From contig CM074768.1 in NCBI GenBank assembly GCA_037355855.1, positions 2,418,001 through 2,482,000 on the forward strand: a DNA stretch of 64,000 nucleotides, written 5' to 3'. Source of the stretch: Pseudo-nitzschia pungens. Lineage: Eukaryota > Bacillariophyta > Bacillariophyceae > Bacillariales > Bacillariaceae. Of the stretch, positions 9,652 through 20,550 are shown one piece after another; the stretch's first letter is position 1; every line of letters starts with the position of its first letter. The notes under the pieces were generated by a model. The model ran no database searches and was not told where the DNA came from. It saw only the letters and a program-made list of their open reading frames with translations. A program made the position numbers and the translations under genes.

Positions 9652-11703
9652 TCACTCGCCATCGCTGCTGTTTTCTGACTCATGAGCATCGTACTGTCTC
9701 AACTGATCAGGAGTCTTCAACATCACAGCTTGCTCCCAATCGTCGCCTTCAGCATACAAGAGGTAAATTGCGAGGTCCCGTTCCGTGGTGCCAGTCTTAA
9801 ATGTGCCTCCACTTCTGGTACAAAGGCGGAGCTTTCCACGGTAGTTGTAGAATCTGACACGTCTCAAGATATCAAGAAGGGTTTGTTCTCTGACGTCCTC
9901 CTCATTTTCAAGCTGTTCGTCGTCGACCTGTTCCTCGTCAACACTACCAAGCTCCGTGTGGCCTTGTGCTGCTTCTTCTAAATTTGTCATGAAGTCTCCA
10001 ACCTGTTCGTAGTCTGCGAGAAACTGTCGACGACTTTCCCTTGCGGCATCAGCAGCCTCTCTGATTTCTTGTTGCTGTGCTTCGTTGAGTCCACGCTCAA
10101 TGGCCAGACGCAGTGCCATGTGGTGAGCCGTTTCGAAAACACGGGCTCCGAGAGTTGGGTGGTTAGTGAGACGGATTGTTTCGTAATTCCCATTGGGATC
10201 CAGTCGAGTGGTACGATACTTGAAGTTAACAGCAGAAAAAACATGAATGTCGATCACAAACGGACTGTACCGGTAATTTTCATTGTGAAATTTTCTGTTT
10301 GCAAAAAGCTTGCTCCACTTTTTAGTTGAAGGAATGGAGATATCGTCATCTCGCTCACGACGAGTTGAATGATGCAAACCACCAATCTTGAGATTGAAAA
10401 CTTTGAACCGATTGACCTCATCCTTATGATTCTTGATCAAAAGGGGGGTATCGGTAATGTAAATGCCCAGAGAATTCATCAACTCCATGTAGGCGACTCG
10501 CTTTAACGGAGTGAGCTTGTTTGATGCTCTTTCACCTTTGAAAAACGGTAGACACTGAGCAAAAAGGGCTTCGTGCATTGCAAACACAACAGATTGCGGC
10601 ACTTCCATCACAATGGTGGAAGCCTTGACTCGTTTGTGGATACAAAATGCTTCGCGGACGGCATCGTACAATCCTGCTTCTCGACTGGATTCCTCAACTT
10701 TAATTCTGTATTCGTAGCGGAGCATTCCACATGTACATGGATTTTCCTTGTAAGCTTGGAGAATATTCCCCATGTAGTGACGTGAATTCTTGAACGAGGC
10801 AAAGTTCTTGGGAATCCAAACAGATGTGGATCTCTGAATACCTTTCCAGATGTGAGCACTCTTGTTGTAAATACGAATAAGCTCGCACCTGTGCGATTCA
10901 TGGTGGGATGTTAAAGTAGCCTTGATGCCACCAAATTGGTTGACGGGAATGTCAGCTTGGTAGTTTCTAAACAATGGATAAACGTAATCATGAAAACGAG
11001 GAAAATTCTTTTTCCAGTGCACCAGCAATGGTGAAACAATGGGAAAGCAAGGCTCAACAGGCTTTGTGGGAGTTTCTTCAATTCCGACATCAATCTTCAC
11101 CGTAATGTCATCACCAAAACGGTCTTTGATTGACATCAACGATTCAAAGCCATAAACAGTGGCTTTCATCCCATACTGTTCGACAATAATCTCGTCCACC
11201 TCCGCATGAGTAAGTACGGACATTAGATCATACGATGAGAGACGTTTTGGGGGAGTATCGAACAGAAATTTTGGAGATCGTGCATGCTTCATTGGATGAC
11301 CATAGTGGTTGCGAATGGCTTGACAGATATCGCTCTTGTATCGGCGCTTGACAGAAACATAATAGGGTCCATGTGCAACCAAACACCAAAAAGACCGGGG
11401 CTTGTATGACGGAACAGTCTTCCCAATGTCCCAGTGAGACTTTGTGATGAGTTGGAGTACGGATAATCGTTGAGTCTGAAAGAAAACATAGTCAATGTCA
11501 ATGTAATCATAGCAGAACTCATACCAGTCATCATCATCAGAGTTGTGGTGAGGAGGGTTTATCTTTGGTACCTTCTCCTGAACATTGGTTGGGTTGATTG
11601 GCATGATTGGTGTTGGTGGTAAAAATTCTGGTGTTTTTTTGCTTGGTTTTGGTTTTCCAGATTTTGAAATTGTGAGAAGAAAAAAGTGTGAGACAAAAAC
11701 CAT
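9652..11703 (-). CDS. Orphan 683-aa protein within a satellite field
   Basis: A single uninterrupted frame of mixed composition, unlike the surrounding repeats, so probably a real gene or a recently active element gene. I do not recognise the family. Visible parts are a basic, Pro-rich N terminus (about 1-55), an acidic SDDDD patch, a long globular part, a Glu/Ala/Arg helical segment (about 545-600) and an acidic tail. One stretch has the pattern IRIYNKS followed about 55 residues later by LRYEYRIK. This recalls the Tyr-containing strands of some rolling-circle replication initiators, but it is only a resemblance. The ATG at 11703 directly follows a long A-run on the coding strand; a later ATG near 11607 is an alternative start. 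Satellites on both sides suggest a selfish-element origin (inference). Confidence 0.6.
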   Translation of the reverse strand: MVFVSHFFLLTISKSGKPKPSKKTPEFLPPTPIMPINPTNVQEKVPKINPPHHNSDDDDWYEFCYDYIDIDYVFFQTQRLSVLQLITKSHWDIGKTVPSYKPRSFWCLVAHGPYYVSVKRRYKSDICQAIRNHYGHPMKHARSPKFLFDTPPKRLSSYDLMSVLTHAEVDEIIVEQYGMKATVYGFESLMSIKDRFGDDITVKIDVGIEETPTKPVEPCFPIVSPLLVHWKKNFPRFHDYVYPLFRNYQADIPVNQFGGIKATLTSHHESHRCELIRIYNKSAHIWKGIQRSTSVWIPKNFASFKNSRHYMGNILQAYKENPCTCGMLRYEYRIKVEESSREAGLYDAVREAFCIHKRVKASTIVMEVPQSVVFAMHEALFAQCLPFFKGERASNKLTPLKRVAYMELMNSLGIYITDTPLLIKNHKDEVNRFKVFNLKIGGLHHSTRRERDDDISIPSTKKWSKLFANRKFHNENYRYSPFVIDIHVFSAVNFKYRTTRLDPNGNYETIRLTNHPTLGARVFETAHHMALRLAIERGLNEAQQQEIREAADAARESRRQFLADYEQVGDFMTNLEEAAQGHTELGSVDEEQVDDEQLENEEDVREQTLLDILRRVRFYNYRGKLRLCTRSGGTFKTGTTERDLAIYLLYAEGDDWEQAVMLKTPDQLRQYDAHESENSSDGE

Positions 11704-11802
11704 TTTTTTTTTTCATTTCGTGCGCGAGGACCTTTGTACAAGGGTTCACAAAAAAAAAGATTTTATTCAACCGTTCGCGAACTGAAAGATTTCGTTCGAA
11801 CG

Positions 11803-12000
11803 AAAATTCGAAAATCCGGGTTCCTATTGCTGCTTCGTACGTACGTACTATTTGTAATTTCGAAAATCCGGGTTCCTATTGCTGCTTCGTACGTACGTAC
11901 TATTTGTAATTTCGAAAATCCGGGTTCCTATTGCTGCTTCGTACGTACGTACTATTTGTAATTTCGAAAATGCGGGTTCCTATTGCTGCTTCGTACGTAC
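11803..12000. repeat. 52-bp tandem repeat, 4 copies
   Basis: The marker TTCCTATTGCTGCTTCGTAC recurs at 11821, 11873, 11925 and 11977, every 52 bp. Each unit includes a GTACGTACGTAC palindromic stretch and TTCGAAAA. It runs directly into the 38-bp minisatellite. Confidence 0.95.
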
Positions 12001-14050
12001 ACCGAGACAATTTTGAGACATGTGTGGTGTGGGACTAAAACCCTGTAGTTTTGAGACATGTGTGGTGTGGGACTAAAACCCTGTAAATTTGAAACATGTG
12101 TGGTATGGGACTCGAACCCGATAATTTTGAGACCTGTGTGGTATGTGACTCGAACCCTGTAATTTTGAGACATGTGTGGTGTGTGACCCGAACCCTGTAA
12201 ATTTGAAACATGTGTGGTATGGGACTCGAACCCGATAATTTTGAGACCTGTGTGGTATGTGACTCGAACCCTGTAATTTTGAGACCTGTGTGGTGTGGGA
12301 CCCGAACCCTGTAATTTTGAGACCACTGTGGTGTGGGACCGAAACCCGATAATTTTGAGAAATGTGTGGTACATGTATGTGACTCGAACCCTGTAATTTT
12401 GAGACCTGTGTGGTGTGTGACCCGAACCCTGTAATTTTGAGACCTGTGTGGTGTGGGACCCGAACCCTGTAATTTTGAGACCACTGTGGTGTGTGACCCG
12501 AACCCTGTAAATTTGAGACATGTGTGGTATGTGACTCGAACCCTGTAATTTTGAGACCTGTGTGGTGTGTGACCCGAACCCTGTAATTTTGAGACCTGTG
12601 TGGTGTGGGACCCGAACCCTGTAATTTTGAGACCAGTGTGGGGTGGGACCGAAACCCGATAATTTTGAGACCTGTGTGGTGTGTGACCGGAACCCTGTAA
12701 ATTTTGAGACACATGTGGTATGGGACCGAAACCCGATAATTTTGACACATGTGTGGTATGGGACCAAAACCCTACAGTTTTGAGACCGGTATGGTGTGGG
12801 ACCCGAACCTTATATTTTTGAGACCGGTGTGGTGTGGGACCGAAACCCGATAATTTTGACACATGTGTGGTATGGGACCGAAACCCTACAGTTTTTGAGA
12901 CCGGTATGGTGTGGAACCGAAACCCGTTAATTTTGAAGCCGGTATGGTGTGGGACCGAAACCCGATAATTTTGAGACACATGTGGTATGGGACCGAAACC
13001 CGATAATTTTGACACATGTGTGGTATGGGACCGAAACCCTACAGTTTTTGAGACCGGTATGGTGTGGAACCGAAACCCGTTATTTTTGAAGCCGGTATGG
13101 TGTGGGACCGAAACCCGATAATTTTGAGACACATGTGGTATGGGACCGAAACCCGATAATTTTGACACATGTGTGGTACGAGTATGGGACCGAAACCCTA
13201 CAGTTTTTGAGACCGGTATAGTGTGGAACCGAAACGCGATAAATTTGAGACACGTGTGGTATGGGACCGAAACCCGATAATTTTGACACAGGTGTGGTAT
13301 GGGACCGAAACCCTACAGTTTTGAGACCGGTATGGTGTGGGACCGAAACCCGATAATTTTGAGACACATATGGTATGTATGGGACCGAAACCCGATAATT
13401 TTGACACATGAGTGGTGTGTGACCCGAACCCTACAGTTTTGAGACCGGTATGGTGTGGGACCGAAACCCGATAAATTTGAGACACATGTGGTGTGGGACC
13501 GAAACCCGATAATTTTGAGACACATGTGGTATCGTACGGTATGGGACCGAAACCCGATAATTTTGACACATGAGTGGTGTGTGACCCGAACCCTACAGTT
13601 TTGAGACCGGTATGGTGTGGGACCGAAACCCGATAAATTTGAGACACATGTGGTATGGGACCGAAACCCGATAATTTTGAGACACATGTGGTACGGTATG
13701 GGACCGAAACCCGATAATTTTGACACATGAGTGGTGTGTGACCCGAACCCTACAGTTTTGAGACCGGTATGGTGTGGGACCGAAACCCGATAATTTTGAG
13801 ACCTTTGTGGTGTGTGGTGTGGGACCGAAACCGGATAATTTTGAGACATGAGTGGTGTGTGACCCGAACCCTACAGTTTTGAGACCGGTATGGTGTGGGA
13901 CCGAAACCCGATAAATTTGAGACACATGTGGTGTGGGACCGAAACCCGATAATTTTGAGACATGTGTGGTGTGTGACCCGAACCCTATAGTTTTGAGCCA
14001 TGTGTGGTGCGGGACTCAATAATTTTGAGACCGTGTAGTGCGGGACTCAA
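12001..14050. repeat. 38-bp minisatellite, about 50 copies
   Basis: The unit is roughly TTTTGAGACMTGTGTGGTRT followed by GGGACCGAAACCCGATAA. Spacing of 38 bp was checked at several places (for example 12166 and 12204). Several units carry local expansions such as extra GTATG or GTACG. The minus strand of the unit lacks stops in all frames, and 38 is not a multiple of 3, so long frames (377 aa, 271 aa and others) cycle through His/Thr/Gly/Phe-rich repeats. They are not genes. Some units contain GGACTCGAACC, the exact complement of a pol III B box. Confidence 0.95.
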
Positions 14051-14059
14051 TAATTTTTC

Positions 14060-14537
14060 GTCTTGGTATCAGGCCGAAAACCCAAGGGTTAAGGTTATCC
14101 CCCCCCTGGAGCCTAAGGCAATCAGCTGTAACTTTTTTTTCACTAAGTCATTTTCAAAATTTTTTTTTACCCAAACTCAACATATTTGGGTTCTAGATGC
14201 CAAGTTTGCTGAAGATATGTAAGAAAAAAATAAAAATTTTACCAAAAATTTTTAGGTCCAGCGGAGATATTTTCAAAAATATTTTTTGGTCAAACCCAGC
14301 ACATTTGGGTTGTAGACGCCATGTTTGCTCAAGATATTTCGAAAAAAAAAATTTGAAAAAATTTTCACCCTCTAGCATTTTATATGGGGACCATAAAATT
14401 TTCTCTAAGTTTTTGCTGTTTTTTTTGACCCATTTTTTTAAGTGTCCAAGGCCACTCCCGGGTCCAGAGGGGTCTAAAGAGTAGCAAAAAGGTCTGAACG
14501 GACCTAAAAGTCCATTTTAAACTCTGGGAAAAGCCTA
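14060..14537. other. AT-rich spacer with a roughly 118-bp imperfect tandem duplication
   Basis: Two related segments (about 14165-14260 and 14282-14385) share the pattern ACATATTTGGGTT..TAGA.GCCA.GTTTGCT.AAGATAT with A/T-rich flanks. No gene is seen. The block lies between the 38-bp minisatellite and the second CCCCAA array. Confidence 0.6.
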
Positions 14538-15125
14538 CTAACCCCAACAACAACAACCCCAACCCCAACCCCAACAACCCCAACAACCCCAACCCCAACA
14601 ACCCCAACCCCAACAACCCCAACCCCAACAACCCCAACCCCAACAACCCCAACAACCCCAACCCCAACAACCCCAACAACCCCAACCCCAACAACCCCAA
14701 CCCCAACAAACCCCAACCCCAACAACCCCAACAACCCCAACCCCAACAACCCCAACAACCCCAACAACCCCAACCCCAACAACCCCAACCCCAACCCCAA
14801 CCCCAACAACCCCAACAACCCCAACCCCAACAACCCCAACAACCCCAACCCCAACCCCAACAACCCCAACCCCAACAACCCCAACAACCCCAACAACCCC
14901 AACAACCCCAACAACCCCAACAACCCCAACAAACCCCAACAACCCCAACCCCAACAACAAACCCCAACCCCAACAACCCCAACCCCAACAACCCCAACCC
15001 CAACAACCCCAACCCCAACAACCCCAACCCCAACAACAAACAACCCCAACCCCAACAACAACCAACAAAACCCCAACAACCCCAACAACAACAACCCCTA
15101 CAACAACAAACCCCGGCAACAACAA
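14538..15125. repeat. Second CCCCAA / CCCCAACAA array
   Basis: Same motif mix and strand orientation as 7250-7940. It ends in CAACAACAAACCCC variants. Open frames through it on the minus strand (272-301 aa, Gly/Leu/Val/Trp-rich) are artefacts. Confidence 0.95.
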
Positions 15126-15149
15126 ACCCCAACTCCAGCCCCAACCAAG

Positions 15150-15400
15150 CGGTGAGGGAGTCGAGCCCAATAATTTTGAAACCCGTGTGGTGTGAGAGTC
15201 GAACCGAATAATTTTGAGACCCGTGTGGTGAGGGAGTCGAACACAACAATTTTGAGACCCGTGTTGTGAGGGAGTGGAATACCACAATTTTGAGACCCGT
15301 GCGGTGAGTAACTGGAACAATAGTTTCGAAACAGGTGCGGTGTGGGAGTCGAACACAACAATTTTGAGACCCGTGTGGTGAGTGACTGAATAATTTTGTT
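15150..15400. repeat. Diverged continuation of the 38-bp minisatellite
   Basis: Units such as TTTTGAGACCCGTGTGGTGA followed by GGGAGTCGAACACAACAA are variants of the 12001-14050 array. The CCCCAA block and AT-rich spacer therefore appear to have been inserted or expanded inside one original array. Confidence 0.85.
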
Positions 15401-15760
15401 ACGTTTTGTCGTTGTATTTTTGTGAAGTTGTTGCTTGGTGTCGTTCTTAGTTGTTGTTCTTGTTTTCGTTGTTGTTTGGTTTTTCTTGTAGCTGTTCGTC
15501 GGCATTGTTGTCATCATCGGCGTTGGGCGTTCTTCCGTCGTTGCTTGGTTCTTGGTTGTTGGTGGTGTTTCTTGTTGTTGTTCGTCGTTGCTGTTTGTTG
15601 TTGTTCTGGTCGTCATCGTCGTCGTCGTCGTTATTGTCGTCGTATTCGTATGTCGTTGCGGCGTTGCGGCGTTGTTGCTCGTTGCGTCGTTAATGTTTGT
15701 TGTTTCTGCTCGCTGTCGTTGTCGTTGTCGTTGTTGTCGTCGTTCGCCTACAAATACAAC
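15401..15760. repeat. GTT/GTC-rich low-complexity stretch
   Basis: Plus strand dominated by GTT, GTC and GTTGTT. The minus frame of 276 aa starting at 15928 is Thr/Asn/Gln-rich and merges into the minisatellite, so I do not treat it as a gene. Confidence 0.75.
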
Positions 15761-15954
15761 AAGAAAGAAACATTTGAACAGAAACTTTGTAACAGAGGTG
15801 TAGTGGTTGTTGTTTTCAAATGACAGCAACAGCGTCGTTATGGGGTTGTCGTCGTCGTTTGCGATCGACGATCGACCTGTTTTTTTGTTCGTCTCAGGTT
15901 TTTTTTTCAGGTTTTCGTTGTTGCTCAATTTAAAAATTTAAAAACACGATCCTT

Positions 15955-16240
15955 TTCGCTCTTTCCTTAAGTCTTACCGGTACAGTACGAAGTAGGATAG
16001 AAATAAATGAACATCGCATCGATTGGGTGCCGTACAAGTAGAATGACAGACGGTGTCAGTTACGCTTTAACGATTAGATTATGGATTACTTCGTATGTTA
16101 TGAAAGCGTAAGTTACGGTAAGGTTAGGGTAAACCTGAGGTACGGAAGCTTTTATGCCGGAATTTCGTTCAGGAGCGTACAACTTCTACATGTTTTCTAC
16201 ACAAACGAACAGTTAATTCGGAACGCACACATTTCGGTCA
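15955..16240 (+). repeat. Dispersed repeat copy A (pair with 20290-20550)
   Basis: Shared pieces in the same order as at 20290-20550 are CCTTTTCGC, TCCTTAAG, CATTGGGTAGAATGA or its variant, GACGGTGT, CGTAACTTACG or its variant, ATGAAAGCG, GAATTTCGTTC and GCGTACA. Copy A ends about 200 bp before the FkbM-like gene and could hold its promoter. Confidence 0.6.
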
Positions 16241-16448
16241 TCGAACAGATATTTCCGAACGGAGGAAGCAGTATTTATTATTTATGACTTGGTATCAATT
16301 TTAAGATTACCTGTAAGGTTAAAATTGATACAAAATAGACACTCATCTGCAACATGTTTACGAAGTATTTATGACTTGGTAACCTTATCCATTACCTGTA
16401 CCCATACAATTTCACAAACAAAGCAAACTACGATACAAAATAGACAAA

Positions 16449-17474
16449 ATGTCATACAAAACCAGAACGAACAATCCCAGCGCTGGCTTCAAGGTGATCA
16501 TTATCTTTGCACTCTCGACACTTTTTGTCATACTTTTCATCCGTGATGGTATTAACGGAGCTTGGAATCGGGACTACATCAATTCACTGAAGAGGGAGTC
16601 TGTCGTCGAACATACCGCTGATTCATTGGAGAACTTCGTCCCGGTGGCAGAATCCCGACTAGAACGCATTTCAATGTACAAAGAGCGCTACAATTACCAG
16701 CTTCCAGAACCGTACGAGGAGCACGCTTCGAGAGACGAGCTCTGCGGCACCGGTCCGGACTACGAAAAATTTTTTGGGAGGACAGGGTACGAAAGATCTG
16801 CAAACAACGAGGACAGAACAATCTACGAACTTTTCTTCAAGAAAGGGCCGAATAACACTCCTGTCAAAGGGAATATTGTGGAGATGGGAGCCTTTAATGG
16901 GGTGCGAGAGTCCAACAGTCGTTTCTTTGAAACGTGCTTGGGATGGAACACCCTTCTGGTGGAGGGCAATCCGAGAATGTTTGAGCGTCTCGTTCCAAAC
17001 CGCCCCCACGCCCATCGGTTCAACTTTGCACCGTCATGCAGTGAAGAAGACGAACGAAACAACAAGACGGTGCCGTTTGACTACGTAATTTTTACAAATG
17101 CCGGGCTCCACGATGGATCGGTGAACACGGCCTACGTGGATAGCGACGAAACCAAAGTCGTGGACGTCCCCTGCGGAAGTCTAACCAAAGTCCTTCTCGA
17201 TGTTTTTCCCGGAGGACACGTCTCATTCTTCTCGCTGGATGTGGAGGGAGCCGAACCGCTTGTGTTGGAAAACATTGATCTCAACAAGGTATTTGTGGAG
17301 ATGTTCATGGTGGAAAACAGAAACAGTTTTTGTACAGAGAGATGTGCGTCGCGGGATAAATTTCGAAAGATACTTACCGATCATGGTTACGTTCTGTTTG
17401 ACAACACGGTGAGAAAATCGGATTTGTTCATCCACCCGCTATCGGAGCATCTAGAGAAATTGTCGGTAAGTTGA
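16449..17474 (+). CDS. FkbM-family methyltransferase-like type II membrane protein
   Basis: 341 aa, single exon. Residues 1-13 are basic and polar, and 14-31 form one hydrophobic span (FKVIIIFALSTLFVILFI), predicting a type II anchor with a lumenal catalytic domain. The domain shows VEMGAFNG at 144-151 (SAM-binding motif I), LLVEGNP at 169-175 (acidic ribose-binding loop) and SLDVEGAE at 262-269, the hallmark of the Methyltransf_21/FkbM group. Family members O-methylate glycans and small molecules, and membrane-anchored versions are common in diatoms and algae. Methylation of a Golgi glycan is inference. The ATG at 16449 follows AGACAAA. An upstream small frame (16289-16546) is out of frame. 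The C terminus ends shortly after a conserved-looking FDNTVRKSDLFIHP segment. Confidence 0.85.
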   Translation: MSYKTRTNNPSAGFKVIIIFALSTLFVILFIRDGINGAWNRDYINSLKRESVVEHTADSLENFVPVAESRLERISMYKERYNYQLPEPYEEHASRDELCGTGPDYEKFFGRTGYERSANNEDRTIYELFFKKGPNNTPVKGNIVEMGAFNGVRESNSRFFETCLGWNTLLVEGNPRMFERLVPNRPHAHRFNFAPSCSEEDERNNKTVPFDYVIFTNAGLHDGSVNTAYVDSDETKVVDVPCGSLTKVLLDVFPGGHVSFFSLDVEGAEPLVLENIDLNKVFVEMFMVENRNSFCTERCASRDKFRKILTDHGYVLFDNTVRKSDLFIHPLSEHLEKLSVS

Positions 17475-17599
17475 CAAAACATCGGAAACTGCAAATGCTA
17501 CCGTTGCGTAGACAATTCTGTAAACTGCTTTCCAAAAACTTTTAACATCCGTTAAGATACCATCCTTATTACAGTAAGCTAGTACTTCGTATTTCGAAG

Positions 17600-17710
17600 T
17601 ACGAGTAATTCAATGTATTGGACCTCGGGGGGTACTGGAGTTGTATTCCGCCATCACGGCCTCTATTTTTAAGTACCGGTATATTTTTTTGTTTACTGTT
17701 ATACAGTAGA
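17600..17710. repeat. Dispersed repeat, copy related to 41990-42125
   Basis: Both copies contain ATTGGACC.YGGGGGGTA.TGGAGT, then TGCCGTCATGGCCTCTATT or close variants, then ACCGGTATATTTTTTTGTT. On the minus strand both translate to a similar peptide (QKNIPV ... NRGxDG ... YPPRSN), so the repeat may descend from a coding exon. Confidence 0.65.
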
Positions 17711-17724
17711 AGTAACTTCGTAGT

Positions 17725-18350
17725 AGAGTACGATCGTAGGGGTTGAAAGGATCGAACCACAGGCTTGGACCGAAGGATCGTAGGGGTTGGATCGAAGAAT
17801 CGTAGAGGTTGAAAGGAACAAACCACCGGCTTGGAATCACACACCGGCTTGGATCGTAGGAACGTATGGGTTTGGATTGGATCGAAAGATCGTAGTAGGG
17901 GTTGAAAGAAACAAGCCACCGGCTTGGATCGAAGGATCGTAGGATCGTAGGGGTTGAAACAAACCACCGACTTGGAATCACACACCGGCTTGGATCGAAG
18001 GATCGTAGTAGGGGTTGAAAAAAACAAAAAACGGGCTTGGAATCACACACCGGCTTGGATCGAAGGATCGAAGGATCGTAGTAGGGGTTGAAAGGAACAA
18101 ACCACGGGCATGGAATCACACACCGGCTTGGATCGTAGGAACGTAGGGGTTGAAGGAAACAAGCCACCGGCTTGGATCGAAGGATCATAGTAGGGGTTGA
18201 AAGGAACAAACCACGGGCTTGGAATCACACACCGGCTGGGAGCGAAGGACCGTAGGATCGTAGGGGTTGAAAGAATCAAACAACACACCCGCTTGGTTGG
18301 AATCACTCACCGGCTTGGAATGGATCGTACGGCGGGAAACAAATAACACG
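17725..18350. repeat. Compound minisatellite with GATCGTAGGGGTTGAAA and CACCGGCTTGGA units
   Basis: Alternating short modules: GGATCGAAGGATCGTAGGGG, TTGAAAGGAACAAACCACCG, GCTTGGAATCACACACC. They recur in variable order and number, with an overall period of about 70-110 bp. The Phe/Pro/Ser-rich minus frames (152-199 aa) are translations of the repeat. Confidence 0.9.
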
Positions 18351-18720
18351 GGCGGGAAATGAATAAGAACACTGCCGTTGTTTTCTTCCTCCTACGTCAC
18401 GAAAACAAAGAACTTGGTCCTGTTGAAATCCTACCAACAATGGATGCAGATTTATTGCTTTCAGGACGTATATGTTTGGGGGCCAGTCAAACAATACCTT
18501 TCCAGCAAACAATCTCTTGTCCAATGGGTGATCTTCCTTTTTCCAGCCAAGCAAGGTTGTTATTCGGACTAAAGTACAATGAGCCAAGAGCCTACCGAAG
18601 GGTTCTCTTCGTTCTTGGGACGGAGTGCAATAAAGAAACTCTGCTCAAAATAAGTCGTCGGATTGTGAATCGAAACAGCAGTGATTTGTGTTATTCCTGA
18701 AGAAAAGTTCTGTTCTTATC
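18351..18720. other. Short unique stretch, no supported gene
   Basis: A plus frame of 113 aa (18359-18700) and a minus frame of 94 aa overlap here. Neither has a recognisable domain. Non-repetitive, so a small gene or remnant cannot be excluded. Confidence 0.3.
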
Positions 18721-19720
18721 TTAGCCTCCTCCTGTATATCTTATAATATATAGGGTTGCTAAATTGGGGTATGTAGATCTGGTACAAGTCCAACTTGAAG
18801 GGCCTAGCATGTATTCATGGACATAAGAACTGTAACACACATAGCGCAAAGCTCTGTGCCCCATGAATGAAGGATGGGCAATAGCGTAGAGAATGCGCCC
18901 CATGTTGAATGAAAGATTGGGCAATAGCGCAGAGAGTGCACCCCATGTTGAATGGAAGGATGGGCAATAGCGCAGAGATTGCACCCCATATGGATGAGTT
19001 ATGCACAGGGCTTGAAGTAGCGCCCCATGTTGTTGGGCAATATCAGCTCGAAGAGCTTGGAGTTGCGCCCCATGTAGTGGACTGGCTTGGGTCCAGGTAT
19101 GAAAGGTCTCATGGTTACAATTTAATACATCCTGTCTAGCATCCTGTTTGTTAGTATCGCCTTCTTTTTGGTTATACTACTACAGTTCCATTCTTATCTT
19201 AGCCTCCTGTATATCTTATATTGTAGTAGGGCTGCTAAGAGTTGGGGTATGTAGATCTGGTACAAATCCTACTTGAAGGGCCTAGCATCCTGTCTAGCAT
19301 CCTGTTTAGTATCACCTTCTTTTTGGTTCTCTACAGTTCCATTCTTATCTTAGCATCCTGTTTATCTTATATTATAGGGCTGCTAAAAGCTGGGGTATGT
19401 ACTCACACTATTATAGGGCTGCTAAAAGCTGGGGTATGTAATTATGGTACAAATCCTACTGGAAGGGCCTAGCATCCTGTCTAGCATCCTGTTTAGTATT
19501 GCCTTTTTGGTTCTACAGTCGTTCTGTTCTTATCTTAGCATCTTGTATATCTTATATTATAGGGCTGCTCAGAGTTGGGGTATGTAAATCTGATACAAAT
19601 CCTACTGGAAGGGCCTAGCATCTTGTCTACCACCATACTGTTTAGTATCGCTTCTTTTTGGTTCTACAGTTCCGTTCTTATCTTAGCATCGAACATTCCC
19701 TTGAAATTTAAATTTGGTTG
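18720..19720 (+). repeat. Tandem family marked by GGGGTATGTAGATCTGGTAC, about 4 copies
   Basis: Repeated blocks run in the order: TTCTTATCTTAGC, a 10-20 bp TATATCTTATA stretch, GGGCTGCTAA, GGGGTATGTAGATCTGGTAC, AAATCCTACTGGAAGGGCC, TAGCATCCTGTCTAGCATCC, TTTTTGGTTCTACAG. The same family forms the DNA around elements 2 and 3 (42220-42421, 56316-56427, 62907-63240), where it is the insertion target. Confidence 0.85.
18840..19080. repeat. 43-bp minisatellite inside the previous family
   Basis: The marker CCCCATGTTGAATG recurs about every 43 bp (18899, 18942), with GGGCAATAGCGCAGAGA in each unit. More diverged copies follow to about 19075. Confidence 0.85.
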
Positions 19721-20289
19721 CATATTCTGGAGGAGGCAAGTATGTCTCCTCCAGAATATGAAAAAATCGGTAAAGAATTTCATAAATCTATGTTATAGGC
19801 AGATAATAATATGTGTGCCACCTCAGTTATTATGTAATACGACACGTGCATATTCGTTTCGGGAATCACTCATATCTATTACTACTATTCCTGAAGAAAA
19901 AAAATGAGTCGTGAAGAAAAAGAGTCATTCTGCGAGGAAACACAGTGAAAATACAAAATACAGTGATTTGCAAAAAGATTCATTACAGTAACCTTACGTA
20001 ATTACCGTACCGAGATTTTGTGACACCTGGATATCAATTGGTCAGCTCATTGGACACCCACATTGTCATGATGACGTAAGGTCACCACCCCGCTTGTAGA
20101 AAAGATACCAAATGAGTACGGTAAGATTAATCGTATGCGAGATAGTGTGTGTGCTACCGTCGGGGTATGGTCATTGTGTACAATAAGTACTATAATGGCA
20201 TACCCGGCCCCTGCAGTTCCTCCCAGTCATTGGACACCAGGGTTTCAAACGGGTTTCACGCGCAGCGCGAGAAGCTCGACAGTTGTATT
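19721..20289. other. Intergenic, no gene recognised
   Basis: Unique AT-rich sequence with a TCATTGGACACC motif appearing twice (near 20047 and 20228). No coding signal is seen. Confidence 0.4.
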
Positions 20290-20550
20290 AGACATAATCC
20301 TTTTCGCCCTAATTAAGGTTACCGTATCCTTAAGACTTAGGGGAGAAGGGAACAAGCGCATCCATTGGGTAGAATGAGAGACGGTGTGAGTCGAGCTTTC
20401 ACGAATACATTAGAAAACGTAACTTACGATAAGGTTACCGGTACTAGTAATCTTCATTTCGTCTTCGTGTATTATTATTATTACTTCTATTTTTATGAAA
20501 GCGGAAGCGTGTATCCCCGAATTTCGTTCTGTAGCGTACAGCATCCAACC
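20290..20550 (+). repeat. Dispersed repeat copy B (pair with 15955-16240)
   Basis: Collinear with copy A, but interrupted by a TAT/TTA-rich stretch at about 20470-20495. The pairing by eye is patchy and the boundaries are approximate. Confidence 0.6.

Noticed and set aside
12035..13168. 377-aa His/Thr/Gly-rich repeat protein on the minus strand
   Set aside because: The 38-bp unit has no stop in any minus frame and the frame cycles through three readings, so length alone is no evidence of coding.
14380..15928. 301-aa and 276-aa minus frames
   Set aside because: Each runs across unrelated repeat types (CCCCAA array, minisatellite, GTT stretch) with no consistent protein character.
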